In this document: positions 33,239-43,412 of the stretch, piece by piece | How the letters are laid out: every line of letters begins with the position of its first letter | Numbering within the stretch: the first letter of the stretch is position 1 | Origin: Bacteroidota bacterium | GTDB lineage: Bacteria > Bacteroidota > Bacteroidia > CAIKAF01 | Direction of reading: 5' to 3' | NCBI GenBank assembly: GCA_023432985.1 | Contig: JAEZEQ010000007.1 | Location: 1-64,000, forward strand | DNA: 64,000 nucleotides | Notes under the pieces: model-generated | Databases searched by the model: none | Told to the model about the DNA's origin: nothing | The model's input: only the letters and a program-made list of their open reading frames with translations | Position numbers and translations under genes: made by a program

Positions 33239-35500
33239 ATGGCAAAAAAATCGTATAAAAAAGGAATTTGGGTATTGGCTTTCAGTCCCCTCATTGCATT
33301 ATTGGGAGGCTTGTTGCTGGCCGGATTAGGCGTATTTGGGCCCTTGCCCGAGTTCGACGAATTAGAGAACCCCTCTTATAGTCGCGCCACTAATGTGTAT
33401 TCGGCAGATGGGAAAATTTTAGGTAAATATTATATTCAGAACCGAACCACGGTCGATTATGATGAGATTTCGCCCAAGCTGATCGACGCTTTAGTGGCCA
33501 CCGAAGATGTGCGTTTTTACGATCACAGCGGGGTTGATGCACGGGCATTATTGAGGGCTGTTGTGAAACTGGGCCGCGACGGTGGAGGCAGTACCATTAC
33601 CCAGCAATTGGCCAAAATTTTGTTTCATGGACAGGATCAAAGCGGGAGTAAGTTTTCGCGTATTTTCCAGAAATTAAAGGAATGGGTTATCGCTGCAAAG
33701 CTCGAGAGAACCTATACCAAACAGGAGATTATTACCATGTATTTAAATACGGCCGATTTCGGACATGAGGTGTTTGGAATTCAAACCGCATCGCGTGTGT
33801 TTTTCGGGAAAAAACCGATCGAATTGGAATATCATGAAGCAGCTACCTTAGTGGGTATGCTCAAAGCCCCGTCTTATTATAGTCCGATTCGAAACGAAAA
33901 GTCGAAAGAACGTAGTCTAAACCGCCGTAATACGGTCCTCGACCAAATGCTGAAATATGGGAAAATTGACGCAGATGTACACGCCAAAGAAAGAAAAACC
34001 GCATTGAGTAAGGATGAAGGCAAGATGTATGAAAGGGTCCAGCGCAATCAGTATGGGGTGGGCGAACAAGCAGCGTATTTCCTGAGCGAATTGAGAAAAG
34101 ACCTTACAGCCTGGTGCAAAAATCATATCAATAAAGAAACCGGAAAACCCTATGATATTTATAGAGATGGGTTAAGAGTCTATACCACCATAGACAGTAA
34201 AATGCAACAATATGCCGAAGAGGCCGCCAAGGAGTGGATGGCGCAATTGCAGGAACAATTTTTTAAATCGAAGCGTAAGAGTAAGAACGGACCTTGGCCC
34301 AATAGTCTCAAGGCCTCTGAGGTCGAGAAGAAAGTTATCTCCGATATGAAAAACAGCGATCGTTGGCGCAGCGCTAAGGCGGCAGGATTGTCGGCTAAAG
34401 AAATTGAAGCTACATTCAAGGAAGAGGTCGACATGAAGGTTTTTTCGTGGAAAGGCTATGTAGATACTACTATGACTCCCTGGGATAGTTTGATTTACTA
34501 TAAGTTCTTTCTTCAATGTGGTATGATGAGCATGGAAACCCGTTCCGGATTTGTACGCGCCTGGGTGGGAGGAATCGATTATAAATCCTTTAAATTCGAC
34601 CATGTTCGCGCTGCGCAAAGGCAGGTTGGGTCTACTTTTAAGCCATTTGTTTACAGTCTGGCCATGCAGGAACATTTATCGCCTTGTACGCAAGTTCCCA
34701 ATATAAAGGTATGTATAGACGATTGGTGTCCCTCGAATTCGGGATCATATAAAGAAGGGCAAATGATTACACTTCAGGAAGGTTTGGCTCAATCCATAAA
34801 TTATATTTCGGCCTATTTAATGAAGCAATACGGTCCGCATGCCGTGGTTAGTTTTATAGAAAAATTGGGAATAGATGTTTCGGATATAGATGCAGTGCCT
34901 GCCATTTGTCTTGGTACGCCTGATATTACCGTGTACGAGATGGTTGGTGCTATTAATACTTTTGCCAATAAAGGGATATTTATAAAACCTCAATATTTAT
35001 TTCGAATTGAAGATAAAAATGGGAATTTATTAGAGGAGTTTTATCCGCAACGGAACGAAGCATTAGACGAACAAGCGGCCTGGCTGACCATTCAATTAAT
35101 GAAAGGAGTAATCCAGGGTACGGGAGGGCGACTGCGTTCAAAGTATAAATTTAATTATCCCGTAGCCGGAAAAACAGGTACCACGCAAAACAATTCCGAT
35201 GGATGGTTTATAGGCACTACGCCCGATATAACCACTGGAGTATGGGTGGGCGGAGAAGACCGACAAATACGTTTTGCCAGTACGGCATTGGGACAAGGAG
35301 CGAATATGGCCTTGCCGATTTGGGCGCTGTATATGACCAAAGTGTATAACGATAAGAACCTGAATTATAGCAAAGGCGATTTCGAAAAACCAAGCGTAGC
35401 TCTGAACGTGGAAACAAATTGCAGCGAATATGTGGAAACACAACGAATAGAAAAAAGTGTTAACTTACCCGATGAATTCGATAATTATACATCAGAATAA
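33239..35500 (+). CDS. Class A penicillin-binding protein (PBP1A-like)
   Basis: 753-residue bifunctional wall synthase: one N-terminal membrane segment (about 10-32), a GT51 glycosyltransferase domain with catalytic E89 in EDVRFYDHSG, and a transpeptidase domain. The latter has the three penicillin-binding motifs: S465 in GSTFKPF, S519-x-N521 in QSINYIS and K645 in KTGT. It polymerises and cross-links peptidoglycan on the outer face of the inner membrane. It lies in the ricT-gldH cluster, 7 bases after gldH. Confidence 0.95.
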   Translation: MAKKSYKKGIWVLAFSPLIALLGGLLLAGLGVFGPLPEFDELENPSYSRATNVYSADGKILGKYYIQNRTTVDYDEISPKLIDALVATEDVRFYDHSGVDARALLRAVVKLGRDGGGSTITQQLAKILFHGQDQSGSKFSRIFQKLKEWVIAAKLERTYTKQEIITMYLNTADFGHEVFGIQTASRVFFGKKPIELEYHEAATLVGMLKAPSYYSPIRNEKSKERSLNRRNTVLDQMLKYGKIDADVHAKERKTALSKDEGKMYERVQRNQYGVGEQAAYFLSELRKDLTAWCKNHINKETGKPYDIYRDGLRVYTTIDSKMQQYAEEAAKEWMAQLQEQFFKSKRKSKNGPWPNSLKASEVEKKVISDMKNSDRWRSAKAAGLSAKEIEATFKEEVDMKVFSWKGYVDTTMTPWDSLIYYKFFLQCGMMSMETRSGFVRAWVGGIDYKSFKFDHVRAAQRQVGSTFKPFVYSLAMQEHLSPCTQVPNIKVCIDDWCPSNSGSYKEGQMITLQEGLAQSINYISAYLMKQYGPHAVVSFIEKLGIDVSDIDAVPAICLGTPDITVYEMVGAINTFANKGIFIKPQYLFRIEDKNGNLLEEFYPQRNEALDEQAAWLTIQLMKGVIQGTGGRLRSKYKFNYPVAGKTGTTQNNSDGWFIGTTPDITTGVWVGGEDRQIRFASTALGQGANMALPIWALYMTKVYNDKNLNYSKGDFEKPSVALNVETNCSEYVETQRIEKSVNLPDEFDNYTSE

Positions 35501-35510
35501 AAATTGAAAA

Positions 35511-36230
35511 ATGGCAATAAATAAAGTTGTAAAAGATGCGGAAACTGCAATGAGAGACATAGAAGACAATATGACTCTTTTAGTGGGCGGGTTCGGACTT
35601 TGCGGCATCCCCGAAAATTGTATTAATGAATTGGTTCGCAAGGGTATTAAAGGGCTGACTTGCATCAGCAATAATGCCGGTGTTGATGATTTTGGATTGG
35701 GATTATTGTTGCAAGCCAGACAAATAAAAAAGATGATTGCATCTTATGTGGGCGAAAATGCCGAGTTCGAACGCCAAATGTTGAGCGGTGAATTGGAGGT
35801 CGAACTTATACCGCAGGGTACCTTGGCGACCCGTTGCATGATGGCCGGATACGGTATTCCCGCTTTCTACACTCCCGCCGGTTTTGGAACCGAAGTAGGC
35901 ATAGGAAAAGAATCCAGAACATTCACATATAAAGGTCAGGAAAAAGCGTATTTAATGGAACATGCCTTTGATGCTGATTTCGCTTTGGTGAAAGCCTGGA
36001 AAGGCGATACAGCCGGGAATGTGATATATAAGGATACGGCCCGCAATTTTAATCCGGTTATGGCCATGGCAGGAAAAATTACCATCGTTGAGGTAGAGGA
36101 ATTGGTGGAAGCCGGGGAATTGGACCCCAATATGATTCATACACCGGGAATATATGTAGATCGTATTTTCAAAGGGGAGCATTATGAGAAAAGAATTGAA
36201 CAAAAAACCGTGAGACAAAAAACGAGTTAA
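35511..36230 (+). CDS. scoA: 3-oxoacid CoA-transferase subunit A
   Basis: 239-residue alpha subunit of succinyl-CoA:3-ketoacid CoA-transferase, which moves CoA between succinate and acetoacetate. The CoA-transferase motif [13 protein letters not shown] is near the N-terminus and the rest is colinear with family I subunits ([22 protein letters not shown]). Two bases separate it from the B subunit gene. Homogentisate breakdown yields acetoacetate, so it could work with the hpd/hmgA pathway elsewhere in this window. Confidence 0.95.
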   Translation: MAINKVVKDAETAMRDIEDNMTLLVGGFGLCGIPENCINELVRKGIKGLTCISNNAGVDDFGLGLLLQARQIKKMIASYVGENAEFERQMLSGELEVELIPQGTLATRCMMAGYGIPAFYTPAGFGTEVGIGKESRTFTYKGQEKAYLMEHAFDADFALVKAWKGDTAGNVIYKDTARNFNPVMAMAGKITIVEVEELVEAGELDPNMIHTPGIYVDRIFKGEHYEKRIEQKTVRQKTS

Positions 36231-36232
36231 TT

Positions 36233-36889
36233 ATGTTGGATAAAATTGGTATTGCAAAACGTATTGCACGCGAGGTAAAAGATGGCATGTATGTGAATCT
36301 GGGTATAGGTATTCCTACCCTGGTTGCCAATTATATTCCGGATGGAATTGAGGTCGAACTGCAAAGCGAAAACGGGATTTTGGGCATGGGCCCATTCCCA
36401 TTCGAAGGAGAGGAAAGTGCCGACTTGATTAATGCCGGAAAACAAACTGTAACACTGCGACCCGGAGCAAGTATTTTCGATAGCGCCATGAGTTTTGGTA
36501 TGATCCGCTCCCAGCGCGTGCATCTTACCATACTGGGTGCAATGGAGGTAAGCGAAAATGGGGATATAGCCAATTGGAAAATTCCCGGGAAAATGGTGAA
36601 GGGTATGGGTGGAGCAATGGATCTGGTTGCTTCCGCACGGAATATTATTGTGGCTATGCAACATGTAAATAAACACGGAGAAAGTAAACTTCTGCCGGCA
36701 TGTAGCCTACCACTTACTGGCGTAAAATGCGTGAAAACTATAGTGACCGAATTGGGCGTGTTTGATATTGCCCCAGAAGGAGGCTTTGTGCTGAAGGAAA
36801 GAGCACCCGGTGTAAGCGTAGACGATATTCGTAAAGCTACGGCAGGCAAACTCATCGTGGAAGGCGATATACCGGAAATGATATTATAA
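36233..36889 (+). CDS. scoB: 3-oxoacid CoA-transferase subunit B
   Basis: 218-residue beta subunit with the catalytic Glu in the SENGILGMGPFP motif, which forms the CoA thioester during catalysis. It is paired with the A subunit gene two bases upstream, so the two form a functional enzyme. It is the last gene of the plus-strand series that begins with ricT. Confidence 0.95.
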   Translation: MLDKIGIAKRIAREVKDGMYVNLGIGIPTLVANYIPDGIEVELQSENGILGMGPFPFEGEESADLINAGKQTVTLRPGASIFDSAMSFGMIRSQRVHLTILGAMEVSENGDIANWKIPGKMVKGMGGAMDLVASARNIIVAMQHVNKHGESKLLPACSLPLTGVKCVKTIVTELGVFDIAPEGGFVLKERAPGVSVDDIRKATAGKLIVEGDIPEMIL

Positions 36890-37226
36890 AAAAACTTCCC
36901 GCTCTAAATGGATAAAGCGGGAAGAAACCTGTGTATGAAAAATGTTAACCTAAACTCTATTACAAAAGTATAGAATAAGGGTCTTCAAAAAAATAACAAA
37001 AAATGACACTTGTCGGAATTTTTAATGGTAAGAAATGTAAAAGATTCCTTTTAATTCCAGCGACTTGAATATCATTTAAATACGGCAAAAGATATGTTCT
37101 TGCTCTTGCAGAAAATTCCCGTTTACTAAATTTTATGCGATAAATTATTGGGGTTTTTCAAAAAAGCAAAAGAGATATTGTATATTTGCTTATACAACAA
37201 GAATTAACAACTAATTAAACAGCTTC
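36890..37226. other. Intergenic region after scoB
   Basis: A perfect inverted repeat CTTCCCGCT/AGCGGGAAG lies just after scoB (about 36896-36924); the A-run is on its left side, so the T-tract is on the minus strand. The rest is A+T-rich with no gene seen, ending in the promoter at 37181-37188. Confidence 0.6.
37181..37188 (+). promoter_or_regulatory. -7 element of the lectin/PKD adhesin gene
   Basis: TATATTTG is a perfect TAnnTTTG, 38 bases before the ATG. A TTTC 21 bases upstream may be the -33 element. Confidence 0.55.
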
Positions 37227-40200
37227 ATGAAAGGATTTCGGAACATATGTTCATTCGTTTTATGTTGTATTTTACTTTCTGCACCCTCCCCAGTAGTTAA
37301 TGCACAGTCTTATTTATTCGGCTCGCTAACCGGCTTGTCAGATTTTATGTTATGGACTCCTGTAGGAGATGCCATACCCGGCGATACACCCGGCGACCCG
37401 GACGCACTGCCCGACGAGGTATTGCTGACTCAAAATGGAGGTAACTCTATTGGAGCAGTTTATTTTTCATCTCCAATTAATTTTGCTCAATGTACCGGAT
37501 GGCGTGTAGAATTTCAGTTTAGAATTTTCGACAGTTCGAACCCCTACAGTTTATTCGGAGACGGTTTGGCCTTTTGGGTTACCCCGAATCCTCCCGCATC
37601 TTTTAGTAGTGGTACCGACCTGGGAATTGGTGCGGCTATGCAGGGACTTAAAGTAGGCTTCGATACCTGGGACGCCGGATGCAACGGAGCAAATCCCGAA
37701 ATTCAAATCAGAAATGGTGTAGGTTATGCCGAATGTTGGGCTCAACCTACCTTGCACAATACTGCCGGATCGCTTAATTTCATCCGCTCTAACACCTATA
37801 ATAATGCTGTTATTTCTTATAACGCCGGAAATATTAGTGTTACCGTAAACGGTACGACCTATCTTACGGCCTTCTCACCGGTTGCTTTTACCAGCGGATA
37901 TTTCGGATTTAGCGCCTCGACAGGTGCAGCATGGGATAGGCATTCTATTAAGAATATATATATTTATACCGAACAAGTGCCATCTAACGCCGGTTCTGAT
38001 GTTACGTATTGCAGTGGAAGTACAACCACTATCGGTGGCGCATCTACTCCCGGCTATACCTATAGCTGGAGTCCCTCAACCGGATTAAGCAGCACTACGG
38101 TTTCTAATCCGACCGTTTCTTTGGTCAACAATACAACCGCTCCTATAACACAACAATATATTGTCTCTACGCTACTCTCTACAAGTGGAAGCTGCCCTAC
38201 ATATGACACGGTTGTGGTAACGGTAAATCCCATGCCGCAAAGTAGTTTCACGCTCAGTGATGATACCATTTGTGAAGGTACTAATGTTATTGTTCAATCG
38301 AATAATCCGGTAATTACGGGGATGATTTACGACTGGGATTTTGATGGTGCAACGATTGCCTCCGGCAGTGGCCCCGGTCCGTATAATCTGACATGGAACG
38401 GACAAAATGCGCATACGATTTCATTTACCACCATAGCAAATGGGTGTACGAGTGTTGTTCAAATGGATACTGTGCAGGTTTGGCAAATCCCAACAGCCGA
38501 CTTCTCTATTTCCGACTCAACCCTTTGCCAATTCGACAGTACGATAGTCACCTATACGGGTAATGCAAGTGCTGCCGCTAATTATAACTGGAATTTTGGT
38601 ACGGGTACATTGATCTCCGGAAGCGGACAAGGGCCTATAGAAATTGATTATAATACAACCGGAAATACTTCGCTTAGTTTATATGTTGTTGAAAATGGAT
38701 GTAGCTCTTCTGTTCAAGATGTAAGCATTTCTGTGTCTCCACGACCTGTAGCCGATTTTAGTATCTCCGCAGCCCAAGGCTGTACCGACCTCGGTTATGA
38801 TGTTACCTATACCGGATCCTCGCATACAGGGGCAACGTACAATTGGAACTTTTACGGAGCTACGGTGAATTCAGGCACAAATGCCGGGCCATATAATCTT
38901 AGCTTTCTTAACCAAGGTTGGTATTTTATAGACCTGGAAGTTGACCTGAATGGGTGTACTTCTCAGTTGTATACCGATTCTATTGAGATTTTTACTACCC
39001 CAACATCCGGATTTATTGTGTCGGATACAGGCGCATGTGAGGATGACCCGATTATGATTACCTATGTTGGAAATGCCGGCACGGGTGCAAATTATACCTG
39101 GGATTTTGATGGGGCAAACCTGAATTCGGGTAGTGGACAAGGTCCCTATTTGATAGACTGGTCTACCGGAGGAAACCCAAGCATCTCGCTCACCGTTACG
39201 GAAAATGGATGCAGCTCTACACAGTTTGTACAACAAATGATAATTACCGCTAAACCAACTTCGCAATTTACGGTAGATAATATATTGTGCGAACGTGAAC
39301 AAACTACGGTAACCCATACCGGAACGGCTGGTCCCACTGCAAGTTTTAACTGGAATTTCAACGGCGCTCTCATTGGGTCAGGATCTAACCAAGGACCATA
39401 TAATGTTTGGTTCCCCAATCCCGGAAATTATACCATGGAATTGTATGTTGACGATAATGGCTGCCAAAGCGATACAAGTACCGTCAATATTACCGTACAC
39501 CCCAAACCGGACGCTTCTTTTGCAGGCACGAATTTGGTCGGCTGCGAACCACTGACTTCCTCTTTTTCAGCTAATGTTCAAGATGCAGCAAATTCATATG
39601 CCTGGGATTTTGAAGCGCTTACCGGCACCGGATTCAGTCCCACCGTTACCTTCAATGCAGGTCAATATGATGTAGAATTGGTGGTTACTACTCCCGAAGG
39701 CTGTAAAGATACCGCATCTAATGCCGGTTTTGTGGAAGCATATCTTAGTCCTATTTCCGACTTTACGGTGAATAATACACAACTCTCCGGATCGAATCCT
39801 ACCTTGTCGATTAGTGATGCCTCTTCTTTCGCAGATAGCTATTTCTATTCCTTCGGAAATGGAGCAGTTTCTCTTGAACCAAATCCATCACATACCTATA
39901 ATACGGAAGGCGAATGGCTGGTTACCCAAGTGGTGAGCACCAACAATGGTTGTGTGGATAGCAGTTCGCAAGTGGTTTATTTTGCCCCTTCCCCGCTTAT
40001 CTTTATTCCGAATTCATTTACACCGAATCTGGATAACCATAATAATACCTGGAAGATTAGCATGAGCTATATCACTAAGTTCGAACTTACCGTATTTAAT
40101 CGTTGGGGCGAAGTGATTTTCCAATCGAATGATATTTTTGATCAATGGGATGGCTTTTCTAAAAGAACAAATCAAAAAGCGCCAACCGGTGTTTATGCAT

Positions 40201-40271
40201 ACCGTATTCTATATACGGACCTGAGCGGACTCACTAAGGATATTGTAGGTAGTGTGCACCTAATACGATAA
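37227..40271 (+). CDS. T9SS type B adhesin with lectin and PKD domains
   Basis: 1014 residues: signal peptide (1-26), an L-type lectin-like domain (about 30-245; FGDGLAFWVTPNPP, GLKVGFDTWDAGC), then repeated PKD/Ig-like domains, many with the core NWNFNGA..GSG..QGPY. The tail is a gliding-motility-associated C-terminal domain from about 925 (FIPNSFTPNLDNHNNTW, FNRWGEVIFQSNDIFDQWDG). It is probably a carbohydrate-binding surface adhesin exported by T9SS. No PorP/SprF gene is adjacent; the nearest is at 9406. It stands alone with its own promoter. Confidence 0.88.
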   Translation: MKGFRNICSFVLCCILLSAPSPVVNAQSYLFGSLTGLSDFMLWTPVGDAIPGDTPGDPDALPDEVLLTQNGGNSIGAVYFSSPINFAQCTGWRVEFQFRIFDSSNPYSLFGDGLAFWVTPNPPASFSSGTDLGIGAAMQGLKVGFDTWDAGCNGANPEIQIRNGVGYAECWAQPTLHNTAGSLNFIRSNTYNNAVISYNAGNISVTVNGTTYLTAFSPVAFTSGYFGFSASTGAAWDRHSIKNIYIYTEQVPSNAGSDVTYCSGSTTTIGGASTPGYTYSWSPSTGLSSTTVSNPTVSLVNNTTAPITQQYIVSTLLSTSGSCPTYDTVVVTVNPMPQSSFTLSDDTICEGTNVIVQSNNPVITGMIYDWDFDGATIASGSGPGPYNLTWNGQNAHTISFTTIANGCTSVVQMDTVQVWQIPTADFSISDSTLCQFDSTIVTYTGNASAAANYNWNFGTGTLISGSGQGPIEIDYNTTGNTSLSLYVVENGCSSSVQDVSISVSPRPVADFSISAAQGCTDLGYDVTYTGSSHTGATYNWNFYGATVNSGTNAGPYNLSFLNQGWYFIDLEVDLNGCTSQLYTDSIEIFTTPTSGFIVSDTGACEDDPIMITYVGNAGTGANYTWDFDGANLNSGSGQGPYLIDWSTGGNPSISLTVTENGCSSTQFVQQMIITAKPTSQFTVDNILCEREQTTVTHTGTAGPTASFNWNFNGALIGSGSNQGPYNVWFPNPGNYTMELYVDDNGCQSDTSTVNITVHPKPDASFAGTNLVGCEPLTSSFSANVQDAANSYAWDFEALTGTGFSPTVTFNAGQYDVELVVTTPEGCKDTASNAGFVEAYLSPISDFTVNNTQLSGSNPTLSISDASSFADSYFYSFGNGAVSLEPNPSHTYNTEGEWLVTQVVSTNNGCVDSSSQVVYFAPSPLIFIPNSFTPNLDNHNNTWKISMSYITKFELTVFNRWGEVIFQSNDIFDQWDGFSKRTNQKAPTGVYAYRILYTDLSGLTKDIVGSVHLIR

Positions 40272-40387
40272 AATTCCGCTTAGCACCGCTGTTTTTTATT
40301 GTATCATTTTTATTGATATCGGTATAATGGAATCTGATAGTATTTCAGATTTGATATAAAATTTACATCTATCCATATCATTTTTGC

Positions 40388-40395
40388 TATATTTG
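40388..40395 (+). promoter_or_regulatory. -7 element of the superoxide dismutase gene
   Basis: TATATTTG is a perfect TAnnTTTG, 35 bases before the ATG; a TTTA lies 22 bases upstream. Confidence 0.55.
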
Positions 40396-40430
40396 TAGGG
40401 TTAACATGTTTCATTTAAAACTTTATAAAA

Positions 40431-41039
40431 ATGGCATTTGAATTACCAAAATTACCGTACGACTTTAATGCGCTTGAACCGCATTTTGATACCCTTACCA
40501 TGCAAATACATCATGGCAAACACCATAATGCATATGTAACCAATTTGAATAACGCTGTTGCAGGAACAGAAATCGAAAACGCCGATATTGTTGAAATTAA
40601 CAAGAATATCAGCAAATATTCTACCGCAGTGCGCAATAATGGAGGTGGTCATTATAACCATTCTTTGTTCTGGACTATACTGGGTCCCAATAAAGGAGGA
40701 GCACCCTCAGGAGCTTTGGCAGAGGCAATCAATAAGCAATTTGGCTCTTTTGAAGAGTTCAAAACACAGTTTAATCAGGCCGCCGCTACACGTTTTGGTT
40801 CGGGTTGGGCTTGGTTATGCGTGAAAGATGACAAATCGCTTTGCGTATGCAGTACACCTAATCAGGATAACCCACTTATGGACATATCTGAATGTAAAGG
40901 TACGCCTATTTTAGGCCTAGATGTTTGGGAACATGCTTATTATTTGCATTACCAAAACAGGAGACCCGATTATATCAATGCATTTTGGAATTTGGTAAAT
41001 TGGGATGAAGTAGCTAAAAATTATGCTGCTGCATTATAG
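40431..41039 (+). CDS. Fe/Mn superoxide dismutase
   Basis: 202-residue enzyme that turns superoxide into oxygen and hydrogen peroxide. The metal ligands are H27 (IHHGKHH), H77 (HYNHSLFW), D164 and H168 ([13 protein letters not shown]). The sequence does not decide between iron and manganese. It is a single gene with its own promoter and terminator, and has no signal peptide, so it is cytosolic. Confidence 0.97.
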   Translation: MAFELPKLPYDFNALEPHFDTLTMQIHHGKHHNAYVTNLNNAVAGTEIENADIVEINKNISKYSTAVRNNGGGHYNHSLFWTILGPNKGGAPSGALAEAINKQFGSFEEFKTQFNQAAATRFGSGWAWLCVKDDKSLCVCSTPNQDNPLMDISECKGTPILGLDVWEHAYYLHYQNRRPDYINAFWNLVNWDEVAKNYAAAL

Positions 41040-41060
41040 TTTTTCTTAAATTATTTCTTA

Positions 41061-41091
41061 AAGGAGTGTTGTTTTCAGCACTCCTTTTTTA
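41061..41091 (+). terminator. Intrinsic terminator of the superoxide dismutase gene
   Basis: AGGAGTG (41063-41069) pairs with CACTCCT (41080-41086), followed by T residues. Confidence 0.85.
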
Positions 41092-41110
41092 AACTTTAAA
41101 TTGTATAAAT

Positions 41111-41989
41111 ATGAATAAAATGAAAATCTTTTTGTTTGCCATAGCCGGAATGTTGTCGGCAGGAGCTTATGCACAATTGGCCTTGCCTCAACCAAGCCCA
41201 CGCGCTAAGGTAAGTCAGACCCTTGGGGTTACCGAAATCACTGTTGATTATAGCCGCCCTGCTGTAAAAGGACGTAAAGTTTGGGGCGATTTAGTGCCCT
41301 TCGGTAAGGTCTGGAGAACCGGTGCAAATTCAGCTACAACCATTACTCTAAGCACAAACGCCGAAATAGGCGGACGAGAAATAAGTAAAGGTGAGTATGC
41401 GTTGTTTACTATTCCAGGCGAAAAAGAGTGGACAATTATTATCAATACCAATGAAGGACAAAAAGGAAGTGTAAACCATAAAAGCGAACTGGATGTAGTG
41501 CGCTTGAATGCCGTACCCAAAAAATCTGCCGAATTTAAAGAACGTTTCGAAGTACGCATTAATCCGACTTCTGATAATGAAGCCTATATTGTTCTCGGAT
41601 GGGAAAATTTGGAAGTGCAATTTCCAGTACGCGTGAATTCTGTTGAAAATGCAGGAAAAAACATAGCGGAATATGCACAAAAAAGCGGATCTCTTTGGTA
41701 TGATTTGGCAAAAGCTACAATCTATTCTCACGAGAATAATATTAATAAGGATCAGCAATTAAAGTGGATCGACCAATCAATAGCTTTGGAAGATCATTTT
41801 TATAATAAGATGATTAAAGCTAAAGTTTTGCATGCTTCCGGAAATAAAGCCGAAGCCTATTCATGGATGGCACAAGCTAAAGATTTTGGCGAGAAAAATC
41901 CAAGCGGATTCTATGATGCATACAAAAATGAAATTGAGAAAAGTCTGGCCGATTGGAGTGCTTTTGCACCCAAAAAGAAGAAAAAATAA
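41111..41989 (+). CDS. Secreted DUF2911 protein
   Basis: 292 residues with a signal peptide (MNKMKIFLFAIAGMLSAGAYAQ) and an N-terminal DUF2911 domain (PSPRAKVSQTLGVTEITVDYSRPAVKGR, shown here only by its ends in effect: VTEITVDYSRP, GKVWRTGAN, GEYALFTIPG). The C-terminal half is helical and may hold TPR-like repeats. No function is known for the family, which is common in Bacteroidota. It begins 20 bases after the dismutase terminator and ends in one of its own. Confidence 0.9.
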   Translation: MNKMKIFLFAIAGMLSAGAYAQLALPQPSPRAKVSQTLGVTEITVDYSRPAVKGRKVWGDLVPFGKVWRTGANSATTITLSTNAEIGGREISKGEYALFTIPGEKEWTIIINTNEGQKGSVNHKSELDVVRLNAVPKKSAEFKERFEVRINPTSDNEAYIVLGWENLEVQFPVRVNSVENAGKNIAEYAQKSGSLWYDLAKATIYSHENNINKDQQLKWIDQSIALEDHFYNKMIKAKVLHASGNKAEAYSWMAQAKDFGEKNPSGFYDAYKNEIEKSLADWSAFAPKKKKK

Positions 41990-42010
41990 GCTCATTTTTC
42001 CAATTATTAT

Positions 42011-42042
42011 AAGCCGGCAATTTATATTGTCGGCTTTTTTTT
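42011..42042 (+). terminator. Intrinsic terminator of the DUF2911 gene
   Basis: AAGCCGGCAA (42011-42020) pairs with TTGTCGGCTT (42028-42036) with one mismatch, followed by T. The end of the T-tract overlaps the -33 element of the next promoter. Confidence 0.9.
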
Positions 42043-42069
42043 GAACTCCTCTCAAAAAGCGTAACTTCG
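42040..42069 (+). promoter_or_regulatory. Promoter of nhaD
   Basis: TTTG (42040-42043), an 18-base spacer and TAACTTCG (42062-42069, one mismatch from TAnnTTTG). A second -7-like TAATTTTG lies at 42075-42082. The leader to the GTG start at 42092 would be short with either. Confidence 0.5.
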
Positions 42070-42091
42070 CTTCCTAATTTTGGTTTAAACC

Positions 42092-43390
42092 GTGACCGAA
42101 CTCATTTTAATCGTAGCCATTCTAGGATACTTAGGCGTTATCCTTGAATCACCTCTTAAGGTAAATAAAACCATTACCGCCGTTTTTACCGGGGCTTTAT
42201 GCTGGATTATGTACGGCTTTTTTACCTACGATGGTACTTCTTTGGTTGCGGATAAACTTATCTCCAGTTTTGGAGAAATTGCCGGAGTGCTCTTTTTTCT
42301 GTTGGGCGCTATGACTATAGTCGAACTCATTGATTTGCATAAAGGATTTTCGGTTATTATCCACCGTATACGAACAAAATCGGTTTTTAAACTTTTGTGG
42401 ATTATCGGATTGCTCGCATTTTTCCTCTCTTCTATACTCGATAATTTAGCCACTACCATTATTATGGTAACTATACTGAATAAATTATTGCCCAAAGGCG
42501 AAATTCGCATGACCCTCGCCGGTATAGTGGTAATTGCAGCCAATGCAGGTGGAGCATTTAGTCCCATCGGTGATATTACAACAACCTTGCTTTGGGTGGG
42601 GGGACAAATATCTGCCGCAGGTGTCATTAAAACACTCTTTTTCCCCTCATTGGTCGCCGCACTTGTTCCCATTTTTATAGCCGGATTCCGACTCAGAGGA
42701 AATGCCGCACTGAGGTCTCAACTTTCTATGGAAAGAGCCCTGAAAGAAGAAAAGGAAAGAGGAAGTAAGCGCATTTTGTTTATGGGAGTCTTGAGCCTTC
42801 TCATGGTCCCCGTTATTAAAACCCTCACAGGCTTGCCTCCCTTCATTGGCGTATTTTTGGGGTTAGCCATGGTGTCTATGATGTCGGAGTTTATTCACTT
42901 CAAAAAATCAACCGAAGAAAAACGCATTTACTCGGTTAGCTATGCCCTTAGTAAAGTCGATATTAGCTCTATATTTTATTTTGCCGGAATTTTACTCCTG
43001 GTTTATGTGCTCGAAGAAATACATTTATTAGGTTCTCTCGCCGATTTTCTGATTCATAACTTGCCTTCTCTCGATTTTATGGTCATAGCAATAGGACTCA
43101 TGTCGGCTATTATTGATAATGGTAGTTTGATCGCCGCTACACAAGGTATGTTCTCGCTCTCCACTTATCCGACTGACAGTTATCTGTGGGATTTTTTGGC
43201 TCTGAGTGCAGGTATTGGCGGAAGCTTGCTTATTATTGGATCGGCATCGGGAGTAGCCATTATGGAGAAAGAGAAAATTTCGTTTATGTGGTATCTCAAA
43301 AAGATAAGTCCCCTCGCTTTTGCCGGATTTATAGCCTCCATCGCTGCCTTTTTATTGCAATCTAAAATGGTCGAATGGCTAAGTTTATGA
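42092..43390 (+). CDS. nhaD: NhaD-type sodium/proton antiporter
   Basis: 432-residue integral membrane protein with about 11-13 hydrophobic segments, of the NhaD branch of the ion-transporter superfamily. The conserved half-helix segments ILDNLATTIIMVTIL, AANAGGAFSPIGDITTTLLW and SAIIDNGSLIAATQGM are visible. It would export sodium in exchange for protons, aiding salt and alkali tolerance. The start codon is GTG. It is convergent with queG, 22 bases away. Confidence 0.92.
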   Translation: MTELILIVAILGYLGVILESPLKVNKTITAVFTGALCWIMYGFFTYDGTSLVADKLISSFGEIAGVLFFLLGAMTIVELIDLHKGFSVIIHRIRTKSVFKLLWIIGLLAFFLSSILDNLATTIIMVTILNKLLPKGEIRMTLAGIVVIAANAGGAFSPIGDITTTLLWVGGQISAAGVIKTLFFPSLVAALVPIFIAGFRLRGNAALRSQLSMERALKEEKERGSKRILFMGVLSLLMVPVIKTLTGLPPFIGVFLGLAMVSMMSEFIHFKKSTEEKRIYSVSYALSKVDISSIFYFAGILLLVYVLEEIHLLGSLADFLIHNLPSLDFMVIAIGLMSAIIDNGSLIAATQGMFSLSTYPTDSYLWDFLALSAGIGGSLLIIGSASGVAIMEKEKISFMWYLKKISPLAFAGFIASIAAFLLQSKMVEWLSL

Positions 43391-43412
43391 TGAATTAGCT
43401 TGCGTTTGATTT

